Source of the DNA: Planctomycetia bacterium
GTDB lineage: Bacteria > Planctomycetota > Phycisphaerae > Phycisphaerales > SM1A02
Direction: 5' to 3'
NCBI GenBank assembly: GCA_005790565.1
Contig: SXUJ01000048.1
Span: 1 to 38,766, forward strand
Length of the DNA: 38,766 nucleotides
In this document: positions 8,292 to 16,461 of the stretch, in pieces
Position numbering within the stretch: position 1 is the first letter of the stretch
Layout: the number at the start of each line of letters is the position of its first letter
Notes under the pieces: generated by a model
Seen by the model: only the letters and a program-made list of their open reading frames with translations
What the model was told of the DNA's origin: nothing
The model's database searches: none
Position numbers and translations under genes: made by a program

Positions 8292-8948
8292 CTACGCATC
8301 GTTCACCCCGAGCCTTTCAAGCATGCCTCGTAGTTTTTTCAGCGCTCGGTGATGGCGGGCGAGCAGCGTACCAAGAGGCTCCTCAAAGTACTCCGCCAAC
8401 TCCTTGAAGCTCATCCCACCGAAATGCCGCAGATCAATGACCTCGCGGTCGCTCTCGGACAACTGTTCAAGCGCGGCGCGAAGTCTATCCGCCGTCATCG
8501 CGCGATCCATCGCGGCGCCTGCAACCTCGTCTCGTTCGGGAGCGCCGACTTTGCGCGCACCGTCGAAGAGACCGTGATCCATCGGCTTCGCGTGTCGCTT
8601 GCGTCGACGCATTTCGTCGCGCAAGCGGTTCATGGCTATTCGGAAGACCCAAGGTTCAAATCGCCCACTCTCGACATACTCCACGAGTTTCATCGCAACC
8701 GTCGTAAAGGTCGACTGCACGATTTCCATCGCGAGGTCGGCGTCGTTCACATGCGCGCGGACAAGTCCGTGGATGCGCGGCGCAAAGCTGGACACCAGCT
8801 TCTCCCACGCACTCGCGTCACCCCGAACCGCGTCTGCGAGGACCCGCTCAAGCGCGTCACCGGCAAGCCCGAAATCCGAGCGATCGTCGCCGGCAGCCGC
8901 AGGCGATCGGGTGAGTCGGAGAGGGCGCGAATCAGAATCCGGTTCCAT
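8292..8948 (-). CDS. RNA polymerase ECF-type sigma-70 family factor
   Basis: A 218-aa sigma factor with an N-terminal extension of about 35 residues. Region 2 contains DLAMEIVQSTF and the RFEPWVFRIAMNRLRDEMRRRKR segment used for -10 recognition. Region 4 contains LSESDREVIDLRHFGGMSFKELAEYF followed by the HRALKKLRGML helix for -35 recognition. There is no long regulatory C-terminal domain. It leads a same-strand cluster of putative anti-sigma, exported protein and peptide-type ABC transporter, so autoregulation and control of the transporter are plausible inferences. I see no convincing Shine-Dalgarno before the ATG at 8948. Confidence 0.92.
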   Translation of the reverse strand: MEPDSDSRPLRLTRSPAAAGDDRSDFGLAGDALERVLADAVRGDASAWEKLVSSFAPRIHGLVRAHVNDADLAMEIVQSTFTTVAMKLVEYVESGRFEPWVFRIAMNRLRDEMRRRKRHAKPMDHGLFDGARKVGAPERDEVAGAAMDRAMTADRLRAALEQLSESDREVIDLRHFGGMSFKELAEYFEEPLGTLLARHHRALKKLRGMLERLGVNDA

Positions 8949-9033
8949 CGGCAGGCGATCGAGGCGCTTCCCCTCGAGGCGAAGATGAAACGCACATCCA
9001 CGCCCAAGGTTGCATCAGAATAGAACAACCCCA

Positions 9034-10557
9034 TCAGCCCGAGTAACGGGAAGCGCCACTGCCCTCGACGCTCGAATACGCCATCGTCTTGAATCGCGTC
9101 GTATCACCGTCCCAGACGAGATGCACGGTGCCGGTTGGTCCGTTTCGCTGCTTGCAGATGATGAACTCAGCGGCGTTTTCCTTCTCCGGATTCGCGTCGA
9201 GCCAGTCTTGATCCTGCTTGTGGTAGTACGACTCGCGATGAAGCATGGCGACCACATCGGCGTCCTGCTCAATCGAACCAGACTCGCGAAGATCACTCAT
9301 GCGCGGACGATGACCCTCCCGCTGCTCGGCCGCGCGATTGAGCTGCGACAGGCAGAGCACTGGAATCTCCAATTCGCGCGCCATGGCCTTGATGCCACGG
9401 GAAATCTCCGAGACTTCGATCTGCCGACTCTCCACTCTCGTGCCGCTCGACATCAACTGCAAATAGTCGATGGCGATGAATCCAATCCCAAACTTCTCTT
9501 TCATGCGTCGCGCCTTGGAACGCATGCCAAGGAGAGAGAGCCCAGGCGAATCGTCGATGAAGATCGGTGCCTTAGAAAGATCGTCGCATGCACTCATCAG
9601 GCGACGGTGATCATCTCCGCCGAGCATATGTCGGCGCATCTTCTGTCCGTCAATGCCGCCGCGCGAACTGAGCATGCGCTGCACGAGCTGCTGACGGCTC
9701 ATTTCAATACTGAAAAGCGCGGAAGGCACTCCGAGGAGCGCGATATTCTCGATGAGATTGAGCGCCATCGCTGTTTTTCCCATCGAAGGGCGCGCGGCGA
9801 GGATAATCAACTCGCCATTCTGCAAGCCGTTGGTCACCTCATCGATGGCGGCGAAGCCCGTGCGGACGCCCATGAATCCCTTGCCATCGCTCGCCTCGAT
9901 GATGCGCATGGTTTCATCAATAAGGTCGCGCATCGAAGCGAAGCTCGCGCCCTCGCGGCGTTGCGCAATGCGAAAAATGCGCTGTTCCGCCCGTTCGAGC
10001 ACCTGCTGCGCTGGATCATGGCTCTGATGCGCCTCCGCAAGAATCTCTCCCGCGGCCTCAATGAGTTCGCGAACCGTCGCCTTCTCGCGAATGATGCGCG
10101 CGTAGTGAGGCGCGTGGACAGGACTCGCCACTGCTTCCGCAAGTGAGACGACATACTCCATGCCGCCCACCTCTTCGAGAATGCCACGATCGCGCAAGAG
10201 GTTCTGCAGCGTCACGGCATCGACGGACGCCGTCTTGTCGTAAAGTTCGATCATCGCGTCGTACACGCGCGCGTGTCGAGGCTGGGAGAAGTCAGCGCCG
10301 CTCCGAACGATTTGCAATACATCCCCGAGGACCTTCGGATCCCAAAGCACCGATCCAATCAGACTCTGCTCTGCCTCGATCGCCATCGGCGGCGTCGCTG
10401 CAAACAAATCAGCGACCTGCTGCAACGCAACGCCATCCGCCACAGGCTTCCGCTTCTTGAAGCGCCCGCGCTGCGAAGGGTCTTGGCCGAGGCCACCGTC
10501 CTTTGTTTCAAATGCTTCCACGGTGGTCCACCGTACCCGCGATTCACACGACCGCAC
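9034..10557 (-). CDS. dnaB: Replicative DNA helicase DnaB
   Basis: Hexameric 5'-3' helicase that unwinds DNA at the replication fork. The N-terminal primase-interaction domain (AIEAEQSLIGSVLWDPKVLG onward) is followed by the RecA-like domain with Walker A RPSMGKT (256-262), Walker B FIAIDYLQLM and the later motifs LSQLNRAAEQR and DLRESGSIEQDADVV. At about 507 aa the length is normal, with a basic N-terminal tail of about 55 residues. The start is uncertain: GTG at 10557 is used here, and GTG at 10521 (starting VEAFETKD) is equally possible. No intein or insertion is seen. It follows the HU-like gene by 47 nt and may share its promoter. Confidence 0.97.
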   Translation of the reverse strand: MRSCESRVRWTTVEAFETKDGGLGQDPSQRGRFKKRKPVADGVALQQVADLFAATPPMAIEAEQSLIGSVLWDPKVLGDVLQIVRSGADFSQPRHARVYDAMIELYDKTASVDAVTLQNLLRDRGILEEVGGMEYVVSLAEAVASPVHAPHYARIIREKATVRELIEAAGEILAEAHQSHDPAQQVLERAEQRIFRIAQRREGASFASMRDLIDETMRIIEASDGKGFMGVRTGFAAIDEVTNGLQNGELIILAARPSMGKTAMALNLIENIALLGVPSALFSIEMSRQQLVQRMLSSRGGIDGQKMRRHMLGGDDHRRLMSACDDLSKAPIFIDDSPGLSLLGMRSKARRMKEKFGIGFIAIDYLQLMSSGTRVESRQIEVSEISRGIKAMARELEIPVLCLSQLNRAAEQREGHRPRMSDLRESGSIEQDADVVAMLHRESYYHKQDQDWLDANPEKENAAEFIICKQRNGPTGTVHLVWDGDTTRFKTMAYSSVEGSGASRYSG

Positions 10558-10604
10558 CCGACGCGACAGCTTTTCCGCACGGAGTGCAGAAACTCCAGTA
10601 GGAC

Positions 10605-10928
10605 TCAGACGTCGACGGTTGGCGCCGTACTGGCGAGTTGCCCGCGCGTGTCAAGCGAGTCCTGCATGAGCCGCCCCACCTTGAATCGCACACTGCGTCG
10701 TGGCGGAACGCTTACGCGCTCAAGGGTCTTTGGATTCTGCGCAACCCGACCCGCACGATCCTTGATCTCGAAGACACCGAAATCGCGGAACTCCAAGCGA
10801 TTGCCCGTGCCAAGCTCTCGAATGACTTGATCGAGAAAGGATTGGATCGCTAGCCGCACATCGCCGCGTGCAAGCCCAGTTTCCTGCGCGACGCGATCAA
10901 TGAGTTCTTTCTTTGTTGTGGTGGACAT
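10605..10928 (-). CDS. HU/IHF family DNA-binding protein
   Basis: Small nucleoid protein of 107 aa that bends and compacts DNA as a dimer. The N-terminal helical body (KKELIDRVAQETGLARGDV) and the beta-arm region (FRDFGVFEIKDRAGRVAQNPKT then VPPRRSVRFKVG) match the family; the NPKT segment sits at the arm tip. A Thr/Ala/Asp tail of about 15 residues extends past the usual end. GGAG lies 7 nt upstream of the ATG. HU versus IHF subunit cannot be decided from sequence alone. A good promoter lies upstream at 11011-11040. Confidence 0.93.
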   Translation of the reverse strand: MSTTTKKELIDRVAQETGLARGDVRLAIQSFLDQVIRELGTGNRLEFRDFGVFEIKDRAGRVAQNPKTLERVSVPPRRSVRFKVGRLMQDSLDTRGQLASTAPTVDV

Positions 10929-11010
10929 TCAGTTGCTCCGGCTGCAAGCGGGTTTCGATGCACAACACAAAGCTCAGCAGGGACGCCTGTGAGCATTGCA
11001 CAGACTGTGA

Positions 11011-11040
11011 AGTATGCAGAGTCCCCTAGGCGCAAGTCAA
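11011..11040 (-). promoter_or_regulatory. Sigma-70-type promoter of the HU/IHF-like gene
   Basis: On the minus strand TTGACT (11040-11035) and CATACT (11016-11011) are separated by 18 bp. This gives 5/6 and 4/6 matches to the housekeeping consensus and a leader of about 75 nt before the ATG at 10928. It also separates the HU gene from the envelope operon that ends at 11063. Confidence 0.55.
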
Positions 11041-11062
11041 GTGGCATACGCAAGTCACTCGC

Positions 11063-11434
11063 TTATCGCACGAGGTGCTCGCGCGCCGACGTCGTCAGTT
11101 GGAAGTTGTCGTAGGTGCGGCCGTTCACAATCCAATACTGATCGTACGCCCAGTAACGATTGCTCTCGCTCACTCGAATGAACGGCTGTCGATCCGCTCC
11201 GAGGCGCGCGTCGTTACGGTTTTCAACACGCACGTCGACAAGCATCGCACGCTGCACCGCAGGAGGCGCAAAGACGAGGGAAGGCAAATCACGCTGCTCG
11301 CTCGCATCTCGAATGCTGCTCACAGTCGGCAAATGCTTCACGCCCGTTGACGACGCACACGCGCTCAACAGCGAAGCCGCAAGAATGACGCACGAAACAC
11401 TGAGTTCCGGGCGCGCACGAAAGTTCCTTCTCAT
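11063..11434 (-). CDS. Small predicted lipoprotein of unknown function
   Basis: A 123-aa protein starting at the ATG at 11434, with GGAGA a few bases upstream. A longer in-frame start at 11596 would overlap hldE and add 54 residues ahead of the signal peptide, so it was rejected. The N-terminus is basic, then hydrophobic, and ends in a lipobox LSAC with the lipidated Cys at residue 26. The mature part is about 97 residues; its middle (VDVRVENRND...YDQYWIVNGRTYDNF) looks beta-rich. I do not recognise a family. It lies 134 nt after hldE on the same strand and may be the last gene of the LPS operon. Confidence 0.8.
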   Translation of the reverse strand: MRRNFRARPELSVSCVILAASLLSACASSTGVKHLPTVSSIRDASEQRDLPSLVFAPPAVQRAMLVDVRVENRNDARLGADRQPFIRVSESNRYWAYDQYWIVNGRTYDNFQLTTSAREHLVR

Positions 11435-11568
11435 CGTTCTCTCCGAGCGCAAATCTGCCTCGGAAACGATGGGATGCAAGCCGATTTGCCACGAAGTCAC
11501 GGAACAGCCCGCAGAACGCCATGAACGCCGAATTATCCTCGCCTGCCTCGAAGTGAGAGCGGCTCGGC

Positions 11569-13107
11569 TCAGGAATGGCTTGAGTTCTCGGCGCATTCAG
11601 CCGCTCGAACTCGCTCGATGATGACGCGCGAGCCGAGCCCCTCGCGATGCGCGAGCGTCCGCAAGGAGATTCCCATTTCTTCAACGATGTCGATCTCCGC
11701 AATCTCGTGTGGCTTGTAATCACCGCCCTTGACATAAAAGTCGGGGTGGACGGCGCGAATGAGCGCGTGCGCGGTGGGCTCCTCAAACACGACCAAGTAG
11801 TCGATACTGCGGCACTCCGCGAGCATCTCAAGCCGCTCCGATTCCAGAAAAATCGGCCGCATCGGACCCTTCTGGCGGCGCACTTGCGCATCACTATTCA
11901 CGCCAACCACCAGAATGTCACCCAGGGACTTGGCATCGCGCAGATAGGCGACATGCCCTGCGTGGAGGACATCGAAGTTTCCATTCGTCAACACGATGCG
12001 TTTGCCCGCCGCACGATGCACATCAAGTTCAATACAAAGGTCGCCGAGACTTCGCACGCGGCCTTGCGCCCGTGTCGTGCGTCCAAGAATACTCTGCCGA
12101 ATCGAAGCGAGCGGAATTGGTTGGACGCCGAACACTTCGACTTCGAGCCCCGCAGCGTGGTTGGCGAATGCCACTGCATCGCGCAGCGGAATGTTGTTCG
12201 CGATGGCCGCCGCGAGCGCCGCAAGCACCATGTCACCTGCACCCGTCACGTCGTAAATCGTGCGAGCCACGGTCGGGACAACCACAACCTCGCCGCCCTT
12301 TTCGAGCAGCAGCGCGCCATGCCGATCGAGCGTCAACACCACTGCGTCGAGCTCGCACGAAGCGAGAATCTTCTCCGCCAGCTTCGCATTGTGCGGAGTG
12401 CTCGCATCAAGCGGCGTGTCCATGCCGGTCGCAAGTTCCGCCTCCGTTCGATTCGGCGTGACGAGGTAGGCGCCTGTGTACTTCGCGTAGGACTCGATAG
12501 CCGCAGGATCGACCAAGACTCGTTTTCCGGCGGCCCGAGCGAGACGCATGAGTTGCGCGCAGCATCGCTCGGAGCAGACCCCCTTGTTGTAATCCTCAAG
12601 CGCGACGACATCGCACCAGCGTAGTTCGCGCTCAATGGCTACAAGCAACTGTGATTCGATGGAGTCCGAGAGCGGAGCATGACTCTCGAAGTCGAGGCGA
12701 AACATCTTCTGCGGATGGCGATGTTGCGCGAGTCCAACAAGTGAACGCTTGACCGTCGTCGGTCGGGTGTCGTCCGCCACAAGCATGGACGCGTCGCAAC
12801 CCGCGCGCTCGAGCGCTGCGCGTAATCCACGACCATCGGCGTCGTTTCCAGTCACGCCGATGCATCGCACTTCGCCGCCAAGCGCCGCAGCGCACACGGC
12901 GACATTACTCGCGCCGCCTGGCGACTCCTTCACATTGCTCGCACTATCGACGCGTAAGACCGGTACCGGCGCGTCGGGACTGAGCCGCTCCGCGGCACCC
13001 ATCACCATTTGGTCAAGCATGAAATCGCCCACGACGAGCAACTTGAAGCCTGACCATTTCGCGAAATGACCGAGGAGTCGTTCTTCAGGCGAAGGCATTG
13101 GCGTCAT
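11569..13107 (-). CDS. hldE: Bifunctional heptose 7-phosphate kinase / heptose 1-phosphate adenylyltransferase
   Basis: Makes ADP-heptose for the LPS inner core by catalysing two steps of the pathway. The first two thirds of the 512 aa is a PfkB/ribokinase-type kinase (GGASNVAVCAAALGG, and the catalytic DVTGAGD loop). The last third is a cytidylyltransferase-fold nucleotidyl transferase with GNFDVLHAGHVAYL and the late KGGDYKP segment. Both halves look intact and the length is somewhat longer than the 477 aa of the E. coli enzyme. The ATG at 13107 overlaps the lpxK stop by 4 bp (ATGA); an alternative ATG lies three codons further in. The neighbouring heptosyltransferase gene would use its product. 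Confidence 0.96.
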   Translation of the reverse strand: MTPMPSPEERLLGHFAKWSGFKLLVVGDFMLDQMVMGAAERLSPDAPVPVLRVDSASNVKESPGGASNVAVCAAALGGEVRCIGVTGNDADGRGLRAALERAGCDASMLVADDTRPTTVKRSLVGLAQHRHPQKMFRLDFESHAPLSDSIESQLLVAIERELRWCDVVALEDYNKGVCSERCCAQLMRLARAAGKRVLVDPAAIESYAKYTGAYLVTPNRTEAELATGMDTPLDASTPHNAKLAEKILASCELDAVVLTLDRHGALLLEKGGEVVVVPTVARTIYDVTGAGDMVLAALAAAIANNIPLRDAVAFANHAAGLEVEVFGVQPIPLASIRQSILGRTTRAQGRVRSLGDLCIELDVHRAAGKRIVLTNGNFDVLHAGHVAYLRDAKSLGDILVVGVNSDAQVRRQKGPMRPIFLESERLEMLAECRSIDYLVVFEEPTAHALIRAVHPDFYVKGGDYKPHEIAEIDIVEEMGISLRTLAHREGLGSRVIIERVRAAECAENSSHS

Positions 13108-14162
13108 TGTAGCGGGACGCTCGCACGAATAGCCGCAAGGAGTCCTTGCTCATCACTCGCGGAAAACTGCAGCGAGAGCTTTGGGACGATGAGCGTGCCA
13201 CGCACGACACCTTGAAGTTTGACGAAATCCTTCCGCGTAAGGACACACCCCTGCGCGCTTGCGTTCTCGCGCAGCGCTGTCTCGATTTGATGCAGCGCAA
13301 ACCGTCGATGATCTCCCTGTCGGAACTCCGCAAGGATCTCTGCGCCCGCGAGTTCGACGGCTACGCGAAACTGTGCAGGATTTCCAATCGCGCTCGCGAC
13401 AATCACTCGGCGTCGCGTAAGCCAGTCCACTCGCTCGATGCGTTCGACTCCATCTTCGTAAACCGACAATGCACTCCAGGTACTACGGCAAGTTGCGTCC
13501 GGCGCGCAACCTCTCACCCGCGCGACTGCTGCGCACGCCTGCTCGCGCTGTGCGTCGTCGTTCGCCTTCGTCACGATCACGACCGCGGCGCGTCGCAGCG
13601 CGCCCGCTGGTTCCCGCAACCATCCGTGCGGCAAGAGGTCCCCGTCGAGGGCGTGGCGCGTCGCGTCGACGAGGACGATGTCCATCGTGCGCGCGAGTTG
13701 CCGATGCTGGAACCCATCATCAAGCACCACGACTGCATCGTGAATCCACTGCGCCACCGTGGGGCACGAGAGCACCTCACGCAATCGCGCGAGGCGTCGC
13801 GCACCAACAACCACCAGGGCGCTCGGCGCCGACAGTGCGTATTCCTGCGCCTCGTCACTCACCCGCGCTCCCTGCGCATTCGCCTGCGATCGATAGCCGC
13901 GCATCGCAATCACTGGTCGCTTTCCCATCCGAGTGAGTTCGTTGCAAATCCACGCGACAAATGGACTCTTTCCGGTTCCGCCCGCGGTGACATTCCCCAC
14001 GGAAACAACGGGGACTCGACAACCGTGCACTTCGAGAATCTCAATTCCCTCTGCGGAGTCAAACCCCTGATTGCGAAGCCGAACCCCCAAGCCGTAGCAG
14101 CGGGCCGCGAGCCACGACGCGGGTGCAAGGAGTCGAGGAAGTGGGCCATGCTCGCGCGTCAT
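13104..14162 (-). CDS. lpxK: Tetraacyldisaccharide 4'-kinase
   Basis: Phosphorylates the 4' position of the lipid A disaccharide precursor at the inner face of the membrane, using ATP. In this 352-aa protein the Walker A loop reads VTAGGTGKS (58-66), the distinctive LpxK form, preceded by VPVVSVGN. An N-terminal hydrophobic/amphipathic segment (LLAPASWLAARCYGLGV) fits membrane association. Later blocks VVVLDDGFQHRQLARTMDIVLVDA and DLLPHGWLREP are typical of the family. It overlaps its neighbours on both sides by 4 bp (ATGA). Presence of lpxK implies real lipid A rather than a vestigial envelope. Confidence 0.97.
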   Translation of the reverse strand: MTREHGPLPRLLAPASWLAARCYGLGVRLRNQGFDSAEGIEILEVHGCRVPVVSVGNVTAGGTGKSPFVAWICNELTRMGKRPVIAMRGYRSQANAQGARVSDEAQEYALSAPSALVVVGARRLARLREVLSCPTVAQWIHDAVVVLDDGFQHRQLARTMDIVLVDATRHALDGDLLPHGWLREPAGALRRAAVVIVTKANDDAQREQACAAVARVRGCAPDATCRSTWSALSVYEDGVERIERVDWLTRRRVIVASAIGNPAQFRVAVELAGAEILAEFRQGDHRRFALHQIETALRENASAQGCVLTRKDFVKLQGVVRGTLIVPKLSLQFSASDEQGLLAAIRASVPLQ

Positions 14163-14602
14163 GGTCTCGCCTCGCGTCGTGGTGTCGCCTCGCGTCGTGG
14201 TGTCGCATGCACTTCACGGTGCAACGAGCGCAGTTCACGAACGCCTTCGCGGCCGACGAAGATTAGGTCAAGAGTTGCCAGGAGCACCGCGGCGGCAACG
14301 CCCGTGCCCGCCGCAATCCAGGAGACCAGGAAACTCATGCGCTCGGATTTACTCTGAGCGTCTGGGTCGAAGACGCACATGCCAAGAAACATCGCCGTAA
14401 ACGAGAGCGAGAGCGTCAGGATCGAACAGTGGCGAAGCAGCTTGGTCTGCGTCGGAAGTTCAGCGCGCTGCAACTTTCGCGCGTACCACCCAAGCACGGC
14501 GATTGCGATGAGTAGAGCGCCGACGCCAACAGGCATCGGCACGAGCATCCACGGAGCGGGCGCGGGCGGAGTGGAAGGAAGCACTGCGTGCATCAGCGTC
14601 AT
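14159..14602 (-). CDS. Small membrane protein of unknown function in the LPS operon
   Basis: A 147-aa protein I do not recognise, with three probable TM helices (about 22-41, 61-78 and 91-113) separated by short charged loops, and a basic C-terminal tail. The tail contains a tandem ATPRRE repeat encoded by an 18-bp DNA repeat. The gene is locked into the operon by ATGA overlaps with maf upstream and lpxK downstream, so it is surely translated. Context suggests an envelope role, but nothing in the sequence shows which. Confidence 0.8.
   Translation of the reverse strand: MTLMHAVLPSTPPAPAPWMLVPMPVGVGALLIAIAVLGWYARKLQRAELPTQTKLLRHCSILTLSLSFTAMFLGMCVFDPDAQSKSERMSFLVSWIAAGTGVAAAVLLATLDLIFVGREGVRELRSLHREVHATPRREATPRREARP
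14167..14206. repeat. 18-bp direct tandem repeat, 2.2 copies
   Basis: The unit TCGCCTCGCGTCGTGGTG occurs twice back to back (14167-14184 and 14185-14202) and is followed by four bases of a third copy. It encodes a six-residue in-frame duplication at the C-terminus of the small membrane protein and lies a few bases from the lpxK start. Copy number could change by slippage without breaking the frame. Confidence 0.9.
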
Positions 14603-15237
14603 GTGATTTCACCCGCGGGCTGCACCTGAGAAACCGAGCCACACGCAAGTGCCTTCGTCAACGCTGGAGCAATTCGCACGAGGGGAAGGCCCACAACGGT
14701 CTCCCACAATCCCTCGCATCGAAGCGGCCAACCTGCCGCAATCGCTTCGGGATAGTTGTATCCACCGGCCTTGCCTCGCCACGCGCCGGCCGCAAGGTGT
14801 GCGCTGCGCTGCGTATGGGTCAATGGATCAAGATGCACGATCGCGCAATCGACTTCCAGTACTCGTGTGCCATCCGGTGCCGCAATACACCACGCTGTGA
14901 CGACCTCATGAGCGCGTCCTTCGAATGCACGAATCATGGACTCTGCGTGCGCCACCGTGTCCGGCTTCCCAATCAAGTCCCCATCGACTGCGCACATTGT
15001 GTCGGCACCGAGAATGACGGCCGTGTCTGCACCCCGATTGCGTCGTGCGGCCTCGACTCGCCGAACCTTGAAGAGCGCCAAAGCCAGCGTGAGGGCGCGA
15101 GGAGACTGTGTTTCGAGCACCACTGTTGCATCGTCGATATCCGCCGCCTCGAGTATCGGCGAGTACCCCGCTTCACGGAGCATGGCCGCGCGACGAGCGG
15201 AACCGCTCGCAAGCACAAGTGGCCACCGAGTGATCAT
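14599..15237 (-). CDS. maf: Maf-family nucleotide pyrophosphatase
   Basis: House-cleaning enzyme of the Maf/HAM1 superfamily that hydrolyses nucleoside triphosphates, typically dTTP/UTP or modified pyrimidines depending on subfamily. In 212 aa I see the N-terminal LASGSARRAAML motif (usual form LASxSPRR), the central ILGADTMC motif with its conserved Asp, GKP, and the late KAGGYNYPEA segment (family KAGaYxiQ). The last differs from the dTTP/UTP form, so the substrate subfamily is open. It overlaps the heptosyltransferase gene and the small membrane protein gene by 4 bp each. A second house-cleaning enzyme of the same superfamily, rdgB, lies at 27307-27930. Confidence 0.92.
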   Translation of the reverse strand: MITRWPLVLASGSARRAAMLREAGYSPILEAADIDDATVVLETQSPRALTLALALFKVRRVEAARRNRGADTAVILGADTMCAVDGDLIGKPDTVAHAESMIRAFEGRAHEVVTAWCIAAPDGTRVLEVDCAIVHLDPLTHTQRSAHLAAGAWRGKAGGYNYPEAIAAGWPLRCEGLWETVVGLPLVRIAPALTKALACGSVSQVQPAGEIT

Positions 15238-16334
15238 GGCGCCCCCACTGCGTCACCCGCGAGCGTTCGAGTCGGCAATCCCGCGAGGTGCTTGCCTGCG
15301 TCGAGAGCTGTCAGCACAGCGTCCACTGAAATCGCCTGCATCAACGCATCCCCAAGCCCTCGATCGCGATAGTGACCCCCTTTCTCAAGAAACACACGCG
15401 CCGATTCGCTTGTGACAACGGATTCGGGGCGCCCAAACGGCGCGGCTTCTCTCGGATCTGTCGGGCCGAACAATCCGAGAAGTGGTCTTTGAAGTCCTGC
15501 CGCGATGTGCATCGCCGCTGAATCATTGGAGACGACGACTGCGGTCGACTCCATCGCCGCCATCATCATGCCGAGGTCAATGCGTCCGGTGAGATCAATC
15601 GACAGTTGCCGAGCGCGGCCTTGCGGCATGGCTGCTTCGACCGCCGCGCGATCACTCGCAGTCCCCGTGAAGAGGACGCGCTCATAGCCTCGCTCGATCA
15701 GCGCGCAAGCGAGCACACTCCATCGCTCTCGGGGCCAATCCTTGCTCGCCCACCGCGAAGTCGATGCGAGAAGCGCGGTCTTTCCGCCCACTCCCTCGCG
15801 CCTTGCAAAGTCATCCCACCGGTCTCGCGAATCTGGCGGCGTATAGAGTCGAACATCCGCCACGGTAGGAATACCCGCGCCTTCGAGCAACGCGAGCATA
15901 CGACCCACGGCGTGCCTAGTTTGCTCGTTTTGCGGAATCCTCACTCGCTCATTGTGGAAGATCCAACTGCACTCACGCGCGTCGAGAAACCCGATCCGCC
16001 GCCGCGCCCGAGTTGACCACGCGAAGATTCCCGATCGCAGCAACCCCTGCGCGTCAACGACCAAATCAAATCTTCCACGCAAGGAATTGCAATACCGGAG
16101 GCTATCGCGCAACCCACTTGGCGACCACCACTTCGCAAGCCCAGCTCTTGGGAAGGAGACGATTTCGGACAGCGCCGGATGCGCTCGAACCACATCGTCG
16201 AATCCTCCTTGCACGAGCCACGCGATATGCGACGACCCAAACGCTGCTCGAAGCGAAGCGAGAATTGGCGCACTTCGCGCGACATCACCGAGAGCACTCG
16301 GTCGAATGAGGAGGATCCGTTCAGGTACTGACAC
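15234..16334 (-). CDS. Glycosyltransferase family 9, ADP-heptose:LPS heptosyltransferase-like
   Basis: Transfers heptose from an ADP-sugar to the LPS core (WaaC/WaaF/RfaF family). The protein begins at GTG 16334, giving VPERILLIRPSALGDVARSAP, which matches the start of the family. The same frame stays open to 16862, but the extra 176 residues are antisense to the kinase gene and unlike any GT9. The C-terminal ADP-sugar site is present: SNDSAAMHIAAGL then GLFGPTDP. Length 366 aa is normal. It is the first gene of an operon that also makes ADP-heptose (hldE) and lipid A (lpxK). No clear Shine-Dalgarno is visible. Acceptor position is not predictable. Confidence 0.9.
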   Translation of the reverse strand: MSVPERILLIRPSALGDVARSAPILASLRAAFGSSHIAWLVQGGFDDVVRAHPALSEIVSFPRAGLAKWWSPSGLRDSLRYCNSLRGRFDLVVDAQGLLRSGIFAWSTRARRRIGFLDARECSWIFHNERVRIPQNEQTRHAVGRMLALLEGAGIPTVADVRLYTPPDSRDRWDDFARREGVGGKTALLASTSRWASKDWPRERWSVLACALIERGYERVLFTGTASDRAAVEAAMPQGRARQLSIDLTGRIDLGMMMAAMESTAVVVSNDSAAMHIAAGLQRPLLGLFGPTDPREAAPFGRPESVVTSESARVFLEKGGHYRDRGLGDALMQAISVDAVLTALDAGKHLAGLPTRTLAGDAVGAP

Positions 16335-16461
16335 AATCAGAAGGGTACGGGAAGCGGCGAGCGCTCCGCCAATAGCGACTCGCCGCCACGCTGGGTTGAT
16401 GATCCGAAGATTCGGTTCAATGAGTCGGATCCTCCCCCGCGATGCAGCGTATCCATGAGCG

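Noticed and set aside
9010-10146. Long plus-strand open frame antisense to dnaB (378 codons)
   Set aside because: The opposite strand encodes an unmistakable DnaB; the antisense product is Arg/His-rich with no domain. It is a by-product of GC-rich codon bias.
11019-11029. The word GAGTCCCCTAG shared between the HU promoter region and the cold-shock gene leader (near 33506)
   Set aside because: An 11-bp match is expected many times by chance in a window of this size, and the orientation relative to the genes differs.
13146-14357. 403-codon plus-strand open frame across lpxK
   Set aside because: It is antisense to a conserved lpxK and has shadow-like composition.
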